Source: Thomasclavelia saccharogumia DSM 17460
GTDB lineage: Bacteria > Bacillota_I > Bacilli_A > Erysipelotrichales > Coprobacillaceae
DNA length: 32,453 bases
Assembly: GCF_000686665.1 (NCBI RefSeq)
Contig: NZ_JMLH01000032.1
Location: forward strand, 1-32,453
Reading direction: 5' to 3'
Shown here one piece after another: positions 31,935 through 32,453 of this stretch. The notes beneath the pieces were generated by a model, which searched no databases, was not told the DNA's origin, and worked only from the letters and a program-made list of their open reading frames with translations. Every line of letters starts with the position of its first letter. Within the stretch, counting starts at the first letter, position 1. The position numbers were made by a program, and so were the translations under genes.

Positions 31935-32453
31935 ATGATTATTGTTTTAAAACCGCACACAAGTGATGAAGGTATTGAAAAGATTAAAAATTTAATCATA
32001 GCTAAAGGAGCTCAACCACATGTATCTAAAGGAGATATTCAAACAATTATTGGAATGGTAGGTGATACGACTAAAATTGATCCTAAAGCAATCGAAGTAG
32101 AAGAATGTGTTGAAAAGGTTATGAAAGTATCAGAGCCTTATAAACTAGCAAACCGGGCATTTCATCCAGATGATACGATCATCGATGTATCAGGAGTTAA
32201 AGTCGGTGGTGAAAATCTAGCGTTGATCGCAGGACCTTGTTCGGTAGAAAGTGAAGAACAGGTAATTGAAGTTGCTAAAGCTGTAAAAGCAGCCGGAGCT
32301 AATATTTTACGTGGTGGAGCTTTCAAACCAAGAACCTCACCATATGCATTTCAGGGAATGGGTTCTTCAGGACTGGATATTTTGGTAGCTGCTAAAAAAG
32401 CAACAGGTCTGCCAATCTGTTCAGAATTAATGGATGCACAGTATCTTGACGAA
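31935..32453 (+). CDS. aroF: DAHP synthase, class I beta type (5' part)
   Basis: The first 173 residues of 3-deoxy-D-arabino-heptulosonate-7-phosphate synthase, the first enzyme of the shikimate pathway; the gene runs out of the window. Residues 1-70 are a ferredoxin-like regulatory domain (MIIVLKPHTSDEGIEKIKN, then IIGMVGDT). The barrel follows with LIAGPCSVES, RGGAFKPRTSPYAFQG and the LPICSELMD segment, which bind phosphoenolpyruvate and metal. This arrangement is the AroF type of Bacillus/Thermotoga. Strong ribosome site AGGAGGAAAAG. Expression is controlled by the T-box upstream. Confidence 0.95.
   Translation, partial: MIIVLKPHTSDEGIEKIKNLIIAKGAQPHVSKGDIQTIIGMVGDTTKIDPKAIEVEECVEKVMKVSEPYKLANRAFHPDDTIIDVSGVKVGGENLALIAGPCSVESEEQVIEVAKAVKAAGANILRGGAFKPRTSPYAFQGMGSSGLDILVAAKKATGLPICSELMDAQYLDE

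Overview
The window is very AT-rich, with Shine-Dalgarno sites of the AGGAGG type, many TTG starts and a T-box leader. It looks like a low-GC Firmicute. Gene content (LPxTG-like adhesin tail, MobL-type relaxase, 4Fe-4S aldo/keto reductase, long class I phosphomannose isomerase) would suit a gut Erysipelotrichia or Clostridia-type bacterium, but no marker here fixes the genus.

Bases 1 to about 20,200 are most of an integrative conjugative element, read almost entirely on the + strand. It opens with the end of a Cna-B repeat surface adhesin. The mating apparatus follows: a pilin-like small membrane protein, a TrbL/VirB6-like polytopic protein, an ArdC-like antirestriction protein, a PrgI-like membrane protein, a TrsD/TraD-like protein, the VirB4 ATPase and a secreted NlpC/P60 wall hydrolase. 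A repeat-rich intergenic region (7843-8061) is the best oriT or control region candidate. After it come two small ribbon-helix-helix-like proteins, a TIR-domain protein bracketed by two mirror-image hairpins, a MobL-like relaxase and the VirD4 coupling protein. Cargo and accessory genes follow: a pentapeptide-repeat protein, an HNH protein with a C-terminal membrane helix, a membrane protein with Ig-like domains, and a two-gene operon of TcmP plus a three-cysteine Gp37/Gp68 protein. Two terminators and a tyrosine recombinase close the module. A small XRE regulator on the - strand may be its last gene. The left end of the element is outside the window, so no att pair can be shown.

Bases about 20,200 to 26,700 look chromosomal: a candidate structured non-coding RNA with a consensus promoter and a terminator, tRNA-His(GTG), a small acidic protein, a DUF218 (YdcF-like) gene broken by a 176-bp inverted-repeat insertion flanked by TTAA, an aldo/keto reductase with ferredoxin-like clusters, a CPBP-family membrane protease and a two-domain phosphomannose isomerase.

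Bases 26,754 to 31,590 are a second accessory island, probably defensive. A compact Sir2 protein, an AAA/RecF-like ATPase and an HNH nuclease are translationally coupled (the last two resemble Septu PtuA/PtuB). An unrecognised 392-residue protein and a GNAT acetyltransferase follow. A fragment matching the C-terminus of the same type of Sir2 protein lies at 31,510-31,590, so a Sir2 coding end is present on both sides of this cargo. The window ends with a T-box leader, probably tyrosine-specific, and the start of a DAHP synthase gene (aroF).
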